This document shows, in pieces, positions 31,755-44,224 of a stretch of DNA of 64,000 nt. Below the pieces are notes generated by a model that saw nothing but the letters and a program-made list of their open reading frames with translations, made no database searches and was not told the origin of the DNA. The stretch spans positions 281,944 through 345,943 of the forward strand of contig MNCI01003865.1 in NCBI GenBank assembly GCA_015680685.1, read 5' to 3'. The first letter of the stretch is position 1, and the number at the start of each line of letters is the position of its first letter. The translations under genes were made by a program, and so were the position numbers. Origin of the DNA: Gnetum montanum (taxonomy: Eukaryota; Streptophyta; Gnetopsida; Gnetales; Gnetaceae).

Positions 31755-33422
31755 TGTACCGCCCAAAATCATCGATCTCTGGCTCGAACGAAACAGAGAC
31801 CAGGAGATCCCCAGACAAGAACAGATGACCCTACCTTTGCTTGAGGGCAAGCTGAAATTAACGAAGGTAGGGTACCTTGAGTGGTTTGCACGTGGATCAG
31901 ACAAGGATTTCTCCGAGCGTATACAAATATATTGTACGCCGGGTTATATGTAAACAACGTAACTAACGTGAAACTGAGCGTAATCGTACAGGAATGTAAA
32001 TGATGAGCATGCAAGAATGAACAATAAAACTGTAAAAAATCTTAGAAAAAATTTGGCAATTTCATTGCATAATGGAAGTTACAATGCACTGGTCTTAACG
32101 CAATTGTGGATATGACACAAGGCAGATGAAGAGCCCTGGTGAATGCAAGGGTTTGACAGTGTGCTGGTTCGGACTACAAGCACAGCGTAGAGGCTGTATG
32201 TTCAGCATGCAGGGTTGAGGTCCAACGTATAGGATGCAGGGTTCTCAATTTTCTTAGTGTTGTCTCCCTGATTTTTGCCAAGATGCATTTAATTTTTCAA
32301 ACCTCGATCTGGTCAAAAATCGGGGCTTTTATATAGGTTTAGACATTAGACTCGGGTCTAAGAGGGAATGATTAGCTACAGAGTGTTAGATTCTCGGGTC
32401 CGGTGACATGTGGTACGTTGACCGAGTGTGAAAGAATGAAATTTTACAACTGTGCAACATGCTGTACGCCAACGTATACTGCTTTACGCTAGTGTACGGT
32501 GCTATATGCTGGCGTATACGCGCTGGGTGTGTAAACTCGGCGTATAGACTTGATTGGAACAAAAGAAGGCATTCGATGCTCAGATTTGCATTCGAATGTC
32601 ACGAGAATGTTGCATGTGGATGTTCAACTCGGTTGACCTTGATCTAACATGGTTCTGGAGAGCTTTGATTGGTATACTTGGCGTACACATTGTCCATGCC
32701 GAGCGTATACGCTGGGCGTATATGCTAAGCATCTACGCTGGTGTGCAGGATACATATGTTGGCTGTATATGTTGAGCGTCTACATTGGAGTGCAGGATAC
32801 ATATGCTGGGTGTATACGCTAAGCATCTACGCTCGAGTGTAGGATACATATGCTGGGCGTATACGCTGAGCGTCTACGCTAGACGTATATGCTGTGAATG
32901 CATGCTGGGCATATACGCTGGGCGTGCAGGATGTACATGCTCAACACATGGACTTTAAAATGCATGATGTCAATACTTGATGATTTCTCTGTTCGTGTGA
33001 GTTAATGTTTTGTACAAAATCTTGCTCTACAGTGTTGTTTCCATGCCGTCTTCGGGAATTACATGCCAGGCATATACGTCAATCATACATACTAAGTGTA
33101 CATGTGAGGCGTGCATGCTGGGCATGCACGCTGAGCATATACATTGGATGTATACGCTGGGCATATACACTAGATCAGTTGGGCGTATACGCTGAGAATG
33201 CATACTTAGTGAGTACTAAGTATCTTGAGCTCCGAACTTGCCATGTTTGATAGCAGATGTTTTCGTGGTCGTCAGCGGGTCCCAGGGAACTACTCTTCAT
33301 TGAGTCTGACTCTGCTTGAAGCTGTCTGTGGGGCCCTCAAGCTTTAGTCGTGCTGGGGAACGTCATGACTTAGCTCGATTCTTGTTGGAGAAGTACTAAG
33401 CTCAGAATTTTGTGGTGTTTCA
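31755..33422 (-). mobile_element. E2 5' LTR (A type)
   Basis: On the plus strand it runs TGTACCGCCC...GTGTTTCA. A TATA box in minus orientation (CTATATAAAAGCCC) lies at 32328-32335. Upstream of it, 32460-33190, dozens of GCGTATACGC or near-palindromes are spaced by short linkers. A conserved U5 block lies about 130 bp from the LTR end. Confidence 0.92.
32328..32335 (-). promoter_or_regulatory. TATA box in A-type LTR
   Basis: CCTATATAAAAGCCCC on the minus strand would drive the E2 genomic RNA. The left LTR has a mutated version at 14241. Confidence 0.65.
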
Positions 33423-33427
33423 GCCAT
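33423..33427. repeat. E2 target-site duplication, right
   Basis: GCCAT follows the right LTR end and equals 13665-13669. Confidence 0.92.
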
Positions 33428-34177
33428 GCCATGCCATCAGCGTATTAACACGCCTATTCCCCTATTCATTCTCAGCCACTACCCCTCTACAAATTATTTC
33501 CCAATCCATTCTACTTCGCACTACGTACCAATCACAACTACCCTACCCTACGTTCACACTATACCTACATCGCAGCTGCATGTAGCTCCCATATCCATTC
33601 CAATGTCTACACTTTTCCCACCACCAATAGTTGGCCCAGTCCCACCCACATGGTGGACCCCATTCACTTCTCCTCCTGTTTCACAACCATTACAAATCTC
33701 CCACTATGCTCACCACCAAATGTACCAGGTCCCGCAAACAGTACAACCAAGCATGGGACTATGGTTTGTCCCATCAGCCACACAAATTACCTACCACATG
33801 GCACAACTAGCAGTTGCTACTCCAACAGCACCACCCATTGGGTGGTGGATAGCACAAGCAGCACCTTTCATAGGGTCTACCCCAATGGCACCACCTATGG
33901 ATCACGTTTCTACCCCTTCCATGCTACAAATGGTAGCTTCCTTGTAATTCCCCAACCATCCGTGTCCTCTCAAGGTCTAGATCAAGCATTCTAGCTTATC
34001 TAGGTCCTTACTAAGGAAATTAAACACCTCAAGGCTACCAATTCTGACATGGTAGAAGTCATGGATTTCTACCATGACGATCCCATTAGCCCGGTAGTCC
34101 CCATGCTAACGTTCCCCCCTGGGATGCCACTTTCTCATTTTGCAAAATATTACGAGGGTGATCCCAATGCCCATCTT
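33428..34177 (+). pseudogene. E4 gag, central part
   Basis: This continues E4 gag after the E2 insertion. A Pro/Thr-rich linker stays open for most of 33426-33947 (PPIVGPVPPTWWTPF and so on). Gag core residues follow near 34010-34175: EIKHLKATNSDMVEVMDFYH, DDPISPVVPM and GDPNAHL. E3 inserts directly after GDPNAHL. The ATG at 33426 is an accident of the duplicated target site, not a gag start. Confidence 0.75.
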
Positions 34178-36288
34178 TGAAACACTACAAGATTTTTGCC
34201 TAACACTTTTAGATAGGACTCAAGCTAAATCATCTTGCTGCCCAACATGAGTACAATGTGACGAAACTTGAGAGCCTCCAAAATAGCATGAAATGACACA
34301 CAATGGAGTAAGCAAGGTCCCCTAGGGTCCCATAGATGATTACAGTAAATCTTGGCATCAAGAATAAATAGTTTCAGCCCCAAAAAGTGCAAGTTTGGTC
34401 ACACACTTTAGTCACACTGCCCAGTGTATGACCTATGTGTGTACAGCGTGACCAACTTCTGTAGCCCCAAAATCAGGTCCAAAAAACCCAAATTCAAGCA
34501 TACAAACCCTCCGTGAGCTTAATTAGTGCCCCCTATAGCTCCTAGCCTTTAGAACTTTGAAATTCAACCCCAAAATCACATTTTTTTGGTCAGTCTTAGT
34601 TAGTCACGCTGAGGTCACACTGTATAGCATAACCATAATGTGACTAAGCTAGAACAGCTCAATTCAAGCACCTCCAGGCAAAATTTCGACATGGTATCAA
34701 TCCCTGAGAGCTGGGAAATAGCTGTACAGATCTACAGGTTTTAGAAAATCAAGGTTTGGGCCTCAAACATGATATTTTTAGTTGTTCAAGCTGGTGTCAC
34801 ACTTTTCTCACACTGCACAGCGTGACCAACGCAAAATAGCCGAAATCAAGTGGTTTTGGGGACGTTTTCATCATGGAATACACCTCCAGGGGATAGGCAA
34901 TAAGTCTACTTACTCACAAGCTCCTGAAAATCCAAATTTAGGCTTCGAATGATGCATTTTTAGTTAGTCATGCTGAGGTCATGCTGCACAGCGTAACCCA
35001 GTGTGAACAAGCTAAACAAACCTGAAATAGAAGCAAAACAGACTTAAAATCAACACCCAGACCACCCTGGAGAATAGGCAGTAGTCAGGCATTAAAAAGA
35101 AGGGGATCAGCATCCAAGAATCAATTTGAAACAGAGCATGAACACTTGGTCACACTGGGATCACACTTTGGTCACACTATACAGTGTGACCATAGCATGA
35201 CCAACCAAAACAAAGCCAAAATAGCCTCCGAATGAGCCCAAATCTGACACACAACACCTTTTGGACCTCAAGTATCCAAATCCACTCTTGGAATGCACTT
35301 CATAGGTCAAAAATGGGCTCCAAATTCATCTTTTTTTTGTTTGTTTCATACGCTGGATGCTCATATGCTGGACGCTGGACGCTGACATGAAGACGCCAGG
35401 ACACACCATACCACAATTTCAGAAGGCCAGAGACAAAATTATCCATTGTAACAGGACATTATTTTGTAACTTCTTTCTTATTATTCTTTGAGCATGCCAA
35501 GCTCTTACGCTGTGAATTCCACATGCCAGCATAAGACTTGGTCATGCCATACGCTGTACATTGTATCATATCATGCATCCAGTCAATGCACACACCTATC
35601 ACCTGATCTACATGTTTCACACCCTATGGTCATAGATCATCCTCCAAATCTAAATCCCACACCCAAAGACCCCATAAATACCTCATTTTTTCCATTTAAA
35701 GGGGTTGGAAATTTCAGGACATGAAGATCGAGAGAGGTGGGCGAATCGGATCATCATTATCTGGCACGATTGGGCATTACCCAGAAGGGTTCACATTGAG
35801 AATTTGGGGCAATTTCAATCATGCTGCACACCTGCAACCAAAAACTTACAATCTCCCAACGTCTATACACTCTTCGCATCAAGGCTAAATGATCACCTTG
35901 CGATCAATCTGCAACTGTGTTCTGACCAGGGCACCTATTTTTTGTAATCGTCCATCAATACATATTATTGCAATTTTCCATCCATTGTTCTCTGTTTATG
36001 CCATTTACATTTATTACAATTTCTGTTATCTCTATTTATGTTTTTCTTTCATTTCACATTTCGTGCATTTATGCATTCATTTACATCCATTTACGTATAA
36101 CCCGGTGCATTGTGATAGCGTACGTTAGGGGAAGTCCTTGTTTGATCCACGCGTAGAACATTCAAGGAACTCCATATTCACTTATTTCCAATTTTCACTT
36201 GTGCAAAGATGGGGTTTTACTATACCTTCCGTAGATCTCTCAGTATCAATTTCATTCTAGCCTTGTGCCGATGATTTCGGACAGTTTA
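34178..36288 (+). mobile_element. E3 5' LTR (C type)
   Basis: It starts TGAAACACTACAAG. By alignment with the A type it ends at GTTTA just before GTAAAT and the PBS. Repeated dyads around GTCACACTG...CAGCGTGACC fill 34380-35200; the best is a near-perfect 22-base palindrome at 35170-35191. A TATA (CCCATAAATACC) is at 35674. The U5 block GTCCTTGTTTGATCCACG is shared with the A type. Confidence 0.8.
35674..35680 (+). promoter_or_regulatory. TATA box in C-type LTR
   Basis: CCCATAAATACCTC matches the B-type TATA context (CTATAAATACC) and lies about 600 bases before the LTR end. Confidence 0.5.
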
Positions 36289-36294
36289 GTAAAT

Positions 36295-36312
36295 TGGCGG
36301 TAGAAGGAGGGC
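36295..36312 (+). other. E3 primer binding site
   Basis: TGGCGGTAGAAGGAGGGC follows the LTR and matches the PBS of E1, E2 and E4 with one to three changes. Confidence 0.85.
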
Positions 36313-37018
36313 AGCTCTCTCTGCATCTGCTTATCAGGATCCCAAATCTGGACTCCACACGATGCCTTGTTGCCAACGTTTCTATGCTACCCTATTCCCA
36401 GCATCCTGGTGCTGCTTTCTACTATTAAACCCTACTCTCTCAGCTCTAGATGTTGTTTCTGACTTTCCAGATGCTATTTAAACCATAATGTCCTACACTC
36501 TGTTCTCAAATCCTAACACTACCCCCAGCATTCTACATTCCATTCCAGCTTTAGACGTTGTTCGCAGCATCTCTCATCATTTTCTCCCTTCTCAGATGAC
36601 ATGGACAGTGTCTAGCAATTTAGTTTTCCCTCCCAGATGCTGCACTTAGCATCCACACACTGTCCCACAGGTTAGACACTACATGTTAAACTCACTAGCA
36701 TTTTAGCATTTTCATTTCCAAGAAATACACTTTACTTCATCCTTTACACACTATTTTCCATTTTTAGAGTTACACATTATTGCATCAGTTTAGGGTGAAC
36801 ATGCTCTAGCTTGTTTGGGATACACACTGAAACACTACATTTTCATCATTTCATACGTTGTCTATTCTTATTTATGCCACCTACACTTGTCATACGCTGC
36901 ATATTTTACACCCTGCTCATAGTTTCTTGTCATACGCTACATATTTCATACGCTATTGATCATATGCTATTGATGCTTAGCACCCATTTTCTCTCTCTTA
37001 CGCTCTAATCCCTTCCAC
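36313..37018 (+). other. E3 gag leader
   Basis: This T- and C-rich untranslated stretch separates PBS and gag. Loosely repeated CAGATGCT and CATACGCT motifs occur, such as TCATACGCTGC and TCATACGCTA near 36850-36970. No coding or domain is seen. Confidence 0.5.
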
Positions 37019-39250
37019 ATGTTGTCTTCACAATCACTCATAATGGACCCCACATAGACCAACACTACCACTTTACCCATCTCTGACTTCGGAACCACAA
37101 TCTTGGGTCCCATCACCACCGCTGAAGCCATAGTTGCTCTTGGCGAGATAAACCTTTAGGGGTCACCTCGCCGATCACTGAGATTGCAAGGTAAAGATCC
37201 CACGTTCACCATCCTAACACCTGAACAATATAAATTTATTTGTGTTAAAATCTAGGCTAACATGGCCATCGACCAAACCAAACTAGAAGCAAAGAGACAC
37301 TATGAGCTAATTCACAAAGGAGGTCATGACTTCACTCCCACCACCTATGATTTCATCCCCCTCACTAAATTCCACCATGAACTCCTATCCAAACTCCTCA
37401 TGGCAAGGAACCAAACCTCACGTCAACCCACCGTAGAGCCTCAAAATGAAGATGAGGAAGATAATTTTGTAGCTTAATTCAAGCATGGGGATTCATACCA
37501 TACTCTCAATCTGCATAGTTATGTGAATCTTTTATTTCACCCTTTCATAGGGGAGACCATGTCCCTTCACACATTTAAAGGCACTCAAACACATGTATCT
37601 CGACAGGAAGCACCCACTCTCACTCCCACTCTCCCCATGACCAATACCCAATTCAATGCATCCATCTCCGTCATTCCTCCAATCACCAAATTATCTCCTC
37701 TCTTATAGGTACAACCCCAACAACCCCCCTCTCAAACTAATGCAGGAGTGACCTTCCCATCCCAAGTAATTGGGATTCCATCTATGATACCCGCTACCAT
37801 GTCTACTCACTACTTACCACAAGTGCAAATCCAAGGAACACCCTTCACCACTTCGACTCAACAGGTTCAAGGCGTTCCCCCACAATTCGTAACTGGATAA
37901 TGGACCATGTCTGGCATGCAACAACATCAACCCACTCATTATAGCATACCACCTACTACAATTCCATCCATAAACATCACTCAAGTACAACTATCAACAA
38001 CTCAACAGTCATCATTCTTACCAACTGTACAGTAGTCTAACTTGTATAGTACTCAAACCAAACAACCTATTGCTCCACTGAGTGCCCAAAAATGGGCTGA
38101 AGCTAAAAAAATGATGCAAGAGCTCATTGATGAGGTAAAGCACCTCAAAATTGTTAACACTGAGGAGCTTAAGGTATTGGACTTCTACCAAGATGTTCTG
38201 ATTAGTTCCTCAGTACCACCTTTAAATTTACCCAAGGGAGTTTCATTGCCTCAATTAACAAAGTATAAAGAGGAAGGAGACCCCAATTCCCACTTACTAA
38301 CATTCAGATTAGAGTGTCTATTGCTTCAAGCTTGGCCCCACACAATCCTATGCATGTTCGCCATTTCATTAATTGGAAGAGCCCTAGACTGGTATAGATC
38401 CTTACCTCGTAACTCTATATCCTCTCTGGAGGATCTGTTACACCAGTTTGTTACCAGGTTTAAATACAACTTAAAGCCTGAAGCGACCTTGAATAGTCTG
38501 ATCCAGGTGAAGCAAGCACCACTAGAACCTATGCAAAAGTTCATTCAGAGATGGAGTGCTGTGCTTAATGAACTTCATGAGCCAATCTCGAAAACATACC
38601 TACTCACGATTCTTAAAGGAGCTGTGAACAACTTCATTAAGTTAAGGCTCTACTATCTAAATGCTCACACCTTGAGTCAATATTTTGTACAGATAAAGAA
38701 CATAGAGGAGGCGGCTCAAAATAGTCATGAACTGGGTTACTCAGCCTTTAAAAATCAACACAGGCAGAAAGACAAAGACAAGGCTAAAGTAACAGTGGCG
38801 GTAGTAGCGGAGACAACTCAACCAAAAAATTAAAAAAAAAGGGAAATAACCTACTGTTCCCATTAACTATGAGAGAATCACTCCTGCACCCACACCTGAA
38901 CCATCCTTCATGCAAACTACTAGCATAGGTCACACCAGCACATTTGAGAGAAAAGAACCTGATCAATACACACCATTTCCTATGAAGCCTTCGTAGCTGC
39001 TAGATTAACTTTTAAAGGCCAGGGCCATTAAACATAAGTAGTTGTCTCCCACGGTAGCCCAAAGACATGACCAATACTGTGAATTGGTTAGAAACCCAAG
39101 CCTGGCAACACCGAATGAGCCTCCTATTCCTAGAGGCTTTAGGCTAGATAGATTTTGCGAATACCATCAAAGAAACAACCATAGAATCAATTACTATTTC
39201 ACCCTAAAATAAGACATACAACGTATGATTGATAGGGGTGAAATAACCTT
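37019..39250 (+). pseudogene. E3 gag
   Basis: The start MLSSQSLIMDPT at 37019 aligns with the E2 and E1 starts. KFICVKI, MAIDQTKLEAKRHYELI and DFTPTTYDFIPL follow, then a Pro/Gln-rich linker. The gag core is open from 38042 to 38833: KVLDFYQDVLISSSVPPLNL, LECLLLQAWPHTIL, GRALDWYRSLPRNSISSLED, LHQFVTRFKYNLKPEA, TILKGAVNNFIKLRLYYLNA. RFCEYHQRNNHRINYYF near 39155 is the degenerate zinc-binding site. About ten stops break it. It is the longest readable gag core in the window together with E5. Confidence 0.9.
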
Positions 39251-39379
39251 TGATTAACCCTAAACCTTGTAAAGCCAAAAAGTCAGACTATGGGCATGTA
39301 TAAGGATCCCCTCAACACCAAGGAGGCTCCTTACGTGATCAACATAATACATATTAGCAAAAAATAGGAAATACCTAGA

Positions 39380-40927
39380 AAACCCTTCATGATTTGTGTT
39401 CCGCAACGTCAAAACCATCTACCCAATCCTCATTTCCAACACATACACCCTCCACATCCCAAAAATGGTTAGTCATCCGGGTACCCCCCATAGCGGCAAC
39501 AACGAATGTACCCCCACAAATCAAGCCCATTCCCTTTGTGATCCAGGTACTACTTTCTGTTACAACTATAGATGTACAACCCCAAACTGGACCAACTCCA
39601 TTCATAATCTAGGTGCCTAAACACCCTGATGCTCAACCACCAACAATTCCACCACAAACCCAACACGTTCCATTTGTCATCCAAGTCCTGAACCACCCCG
39701 ATATTCAGACCCTAACAGCTCCCCTACGACCTCCATGAGAACGCCTCACACACAAGTTGACCAGGGAACATTTGGAAAGAGAATATCAAGGTCGTGAGTT
39801 GGGGCCCCCAAAACCCATTCCATTAAACGTTGTACCCATGGCTCTGACAACTGATAAGCCAAGCATGAGTAACCAAGTTGAAAAATTAGGAATGCCTGAG
39901 GAGCCAAACCCAATGGTTACAGTTGACCACACAACAACACTCCCTCAAGAACTACAATTGTTGGGGCCAATGGACCAAGTCCCAACCAACAATAACATAC
40001 CAAATAGTAGACACTTGGCTAGTGTCCTAACCCAAGTTACACTTCACTAAGCCTGTATGAATTAATGATGACTTCTCAAGTACACCGCGAAGCTCTATTA
40101 CATATGTTAACTTCAATCCCTATCAGTGAAGACTTACCTGCAACTGAACCATCCATTCATGCAATATTGTCTCCATGTCAAAGATCAAGGTCCACATCAC
40201 TAGACTTCCATGTAAACAACATTAAAAAGGATGAAAAAATAGGAGAAGTCACCACCACACCTATGTTCATAACCATACAAGTCTGCATGTTGATGATGGG
40301 GCAACCAAAAATGTAATAACATTCCCCATTGTCAAAAAATTAGGGTTCATAGAGCAGATAAAACCAACATCCATGACATTCCTGAAATCATTTGGCGGAT
40401 CATGTGTCATAATAAAAGGAACACTCACTTTGGACTTCATAGCAGGGGACCAGTTCCCCATGTCGGCCGAGTTTGTTGTCATAGATGAGATGCCAGGATT
40501 TAACTTGATTTTGGGACAACCTTGGTTAGCCCAATTAAAAGTGGTATCCNCTGATGCAGCTACACCTAACATCTCTTCAGACGTAGGCATAAACTAGGGC
40601 TCAGAGGTTAAATTCAATGAATCTAAACAAGATGACACTACCCCTAAGTTTAAACAAGATGACATCACCGATGACCCTGAACAAGACAATACACCAGATG
40701 AAACCCAAAGTGACAATCAATCCCCAAACCATGATCTACAAAAAGACATGGAAACATCAAAAAATGGGGAATCATCAAAACATGTTGATGTAGGGGCCAT
40801 TCCCTCATATGTCTCATGGTAAGAATTACCATTCGACATAACTAGCGAAGGAAACATTGAATATACGATCACACCAACATGTTCTAATATCAAGCTTTGG
40901 AAAGTAAAGAAGCTACTCAACCATTGA
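39380..40927 (+). pseudogene. E3 gag linker and protease
   Basis: PFVIQV-type linker repeats (39380-39720) lead to LTREHLEREYQ and the protease. Active-site residues are near 40285 (VDDGATKNVI). FIAGDQFPMSAEF, EMPGFNLILGQPWLAQLK and the closing WKVKKLLNH stop at 40925 follow. Near the ambiguous base at 40550 about 20 residues present in E2 (SPIHQEIHLP...HG) are absent, so a short stretch is missing or collapsed there. Confidence 0.85.
40550..40550. other. single ambiguous base (N), possible collapsed gap
   Basis: The only N in the window lies in the protease. Comparison with E2 (27310-27375) shows that about 60 bases of coding are missing exactly here. A genuine deletion is also possible. 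Confidence 0.7.
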
Positions 40928-40939
40928 TTCCATTTACCA

Positions 40940-41145
40940 TACATCTAGGATGACGTTAAACTACCAAACGTCTACAATGACATTAAACCAGCCACGATCA
41001 GAAATGGCTGGTTCCTCCTTTTCACCAAAAAATTATGGTCTCCTCCTTTTCTTCAACAAAGATGCAATAGTCCATCATGAATTTAAACTGACGCGTATAG
41101 CCTGAAATGGCTTTAAACTAGAGCGCAGTACACCACCAATTTATT
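40940..41145. repeat. E3 protease/cassette-boundary repeat (block P)
   Basis: This block has few, degenerate units: GATGACGTTAAACTACC, AATGACATTAAACCAGCC, and CCTGAAATGGCTTTAAACTA. They are the reverse complement of E2 block P, as expected for an element in the other orientation. Confidence 0.7.
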
Positions 41146-41445
41146 GAAACTTTGCTATGTAACTATTGTTTACATTCTGCAAGTTACAATGTTCATTTTA
41201 TTTTTCCAAACATGATTCCAATTTACATTTACATTCGCAAATAAACTCAAAAAATGAGCAAAAAAAAGTATATAAATACAAGTAGTATGGAGTGCCAACA
41301 TAGCAATAGGATCATGACATGTTACCCCATGATCATGTTACTTTTGTTTTCAAATATCTCAAAAGAAACAAAACAATAATCCAAAAAATTAAAAACAAAA
41401 TGACAAGACTAATAAGCCAAATCAGGCATTAGCATTAGGAGGGGA

Positions 41446-44030
41446 CTAACCCCCAAAGTCCTCTACATCATCAACTCCCATCCCACTGGGGCTAGCCTCA
41501 TCACCACCACGTCCCTATCACAAAAACAAAAAACAATAAGATAAGTAAGCATACATAAATAGATTAAAAGAATAAAAAACCACTAAAGAAAATAATGATG
41601 AATAAAGGCAATAAAACAATATTAGACTAAAACACTCACTAGTGGGGAAGGGATGAGATTAGCTTCCAGGCATTGTAAAATCTCCTCTTCAGACACACAT
41701 GCCCAATCTCTCTCAAGTTCGAGGTCGATGTTGGCCAAGATTTTGCCCTTGTCCACTGAAGACCAAGAAGGATGCTCAAGAGAAAACATGCTTATCAAAG
41801 CTTCAACAGAGGTAGTAGTAATGGACCTCTCAAGAGAGCCTTCTACCTCTGTACACTCAACAAACTTCTCATAGGAAAAGCGCAAGCCTAACCCTTCCAT
41901 GAACATCTCCAACCGATGACATTCGACTGATTCCTCCTTTAACCACTTTTTGTATCAGTGCTTATGGTCTTTCTGATCCTGGCCCTATTTACGTACCTTG
42001 GATGCAAAGGATTTCCAATTGTGGCACTTCCTATTTAACAAATCTATCTGGGCCCGCTGTTCAGCCAGATCCCGAATTGCTTGCACTTTGCTATTTAAGC
42101 CTGCCCAATAATGTGCATAGGTGATTTCAGATGTCCATCAAGTACTATCATCGGCCAATCTAGCAGAGGCAAAATCATAACAAGCCTGCAAGTCATCCCT
42201 CTCCTCTGTTACTTTTTCCAAATTCCCTTTCAATGATTGAATTTCAAGTCATAACTGTTCAATCGAGCGCCTGCTGGTCCAGTGAGACTTGGCATTTGGA
42301 ATAACACAACCCAAAACTACATCATAAATACTTCTTGGAACTTGCTCAGCATCCTTGGGCAATTCTGGAAGACCATCAATATGGGTAGCCTCAGAAGGGC
42401 TTCATTGAAGCTTTGCACCTATAAGCACAAGCATTACATATATGAGCCAACGAGAAAATCCCAATAGATGCATAAATACAATGAACCCAAATGCTTAATA
42501 TAAAGTACACACCTAATTCAGGGTGGGTCTATTGTAGACCAGCAACAACATCATTGACAATGCCAGTAACAAAGTCTACCTTATTCAGCATCTCATGCCA
42601 TGGCCTTAATGGGTCAGCGGATGTTGAATCTGCACAGGAAGGCACCTCAACTGGGGCCTCTAACTCCGACCCATCTGCCTGAGATACATGTGCTTCAAGA
42701 ACTTGGGCATCCATGTCTGATGTTAAGAAAAGCCATGATAGTGAAAATAATATACAAAGCTAAGAAGTACAAAATGTGAGTCAAGCTAGCAAGACTTACC
42801 AAGAGGCCCCTTGCTGGTTAGCTCAGGCGGATCACCAAGGTGTAGAGACCCATCAAAGAAATTTTCAAAGACACCTTTCTCCTCACTCGAATGTCTAAGG
42901 GCATCTAGAGCCTCAACAAGTGTCACATCCATAGAGTTTGTTGCACCCTCTTCCCATAAGATGGGATTAGCCTCAACTGCTTCTTTTCTAGTTACCTCCT
43001 CTTCATCACATCCAATGATAACCATTTCAAGTCCACCCATCGGAGTTAATTCTTCCCTTTCCCTCTCAGGGGTACACTCTATTAACACCAAAAAATTTAA
43101 AGTTAGCATGACATAATAGATATGCATATTTAAGTAAGAAAATAGATTCAAAAATCTCAAAAAAAATTTAAAATAAAGAACTTTTTACCTACTTATGGCA
43201 AAACGAATCTAATCTTCTTCATCCTTGGGGGTCTCACTTCTATAATAGGTGCTCTTGAATGTGCAACTATTTTCACCTTTGCCTTGGCTTTCCTGATGGT
43301 CTCCTGGATCAAGCACTTGGCTCTCCTAACAGTTGTGTGTAGTATGGATGGTTCCAACCCCAAGCTATCACATGAGTGGTGGGAACAATTGGCTGCACCT
43401 CCTGTGGTAATGGACACTGATTTGTCGATGCCTTTGGGTGGATCTTGGGATCTAGTGGTGTCAAATAAATGACGGATCTAGGGGTGAGACAACTTTGAGT
43501 GATCCCTTAACATATAACAATTATCTCCATAGACCACTAAGAACTTGTCAAACCTACAGTGATAACCAACGAAAAATGCAAAAGTAAAGTGGGACTACGC
43601 ATTCATGTTAGAGTGTAATCTAATAATCTCCCGATAGAAGCCCAAAACCAGAAACTATGCCCAGTTATAGCACATAGCAGTCTCTAGGATCAAGCGCATG
43701 ATACATGTAGGCTTCACCCCAAGAGCTCTCACTTGGGAAAGAGACTTAGGAAATGCACATGCTCTAAACAATGGGTACAAAAAATTCAGCTCTACCACTT
43801 TAGTGTCCACGTACATAGGGAAGCCCTTGGGACCCCATGGCATACCTAGCCATTCCTCAAGATCCTTAATCACATGGCCTTCCCTATTTTCTTTGTCCAC
43901 TGCCACTTTAACACCATTTGCTGGTATCCCAAAGAGATCCAAAAAGAATTCGGCAGTCAGATGAAATACAACCTTAACCCCCCGAACCATAATCATCAAA
44001 ATAACACAAAACAAAAAGACCAAAAATTCA
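41446..44030 (-). pseudogene. E3 opposite-strand multi-exon gene, 5' truncated
   Basis: Exons on the minus strand are 3 (about 44000-43190), 4 (43078-42800), 5 (42716-42513), 6 (42418-41640) and 7 (41514-41446, ending SGMGVDDVEDFGG then TAG). The introns between them have GT...AG borders at the same places as in E2. Residues KVVFHLTAEFFLDLFGIPAN, SQVRALGVKP, LRHSSEEKGVFENFFDGSLH, WHEMLNKVDFVTGIVND and HPSWSSVDKGKILANIDL match. The phosphatase-like exon, exon 2, promoter and repeat leader are absent. The sequence passes from exon 3 to block R within about 100 bases, so a deletion removed the 5' half. Confidence 0.82.
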
Positions 44031-44059
44031 TAAAACCATAAAACTCACAACATTATTGT

Positions 44060-44150
44060 TGCCCATGAAAAAATGAATACCACTAGCCCAGTAAGGCCTA
44101 AAACTACCATGTGGTCTTGGTATGACATTAAAATACCCCCACATTACGTA
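44060..44150. repeat. E3 cassette/RT-boundary repeat (block R)
   Basis: AGTAAGGCCTAAAACTACCA and TGGTATGACATTAAAATACC are degenerate half-units of the AGTTTAA...GGCC type. They lie between the truncated opposite-strand gene and the RT acceptor. Confidence 0.5.
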
Positions 44151-44224
44151 ATCTCATTAGAACATAAATTAAACAAAGGTAATCTATACTTAGCAACTTG
44201 TCTGTCAAGAAAATCTCGCTCACA

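Larger units (their letters stand above)
13670..33422 (-). mobile_element. E2, complete 19.75 kb Tat/Ogre-like element with opposite-strand gene
   Basis: The element is bounded by LTRs of 1628 and 1668 bp ending TG...CA, with a perfect GCCAT duplication. Reading the minus strand gives LTR, PBS (31731-31749), repeat leader, gag-PR (31117-26912), repeat block P, opposite-strand gene on plus (21880-25551), block R, RT-RNaseH-RNaseH (20206-17847), integrase (17846-16740), block T and LTR. The first 165 aligned LTR bases differ at about 26 sites, nearly all transitions, so the insertion is old. It lies within E4 gag. It is the best template for the family in this window. Confidence 0.92.

Noticed and set aside
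33426-33947. A 173-codon open frame that could be taken for an independent gene
   Set aside because: Its ATG lies in the duplicated target site of E2. The frame is the Pro-rich gag linker of E4 running into the gag core.
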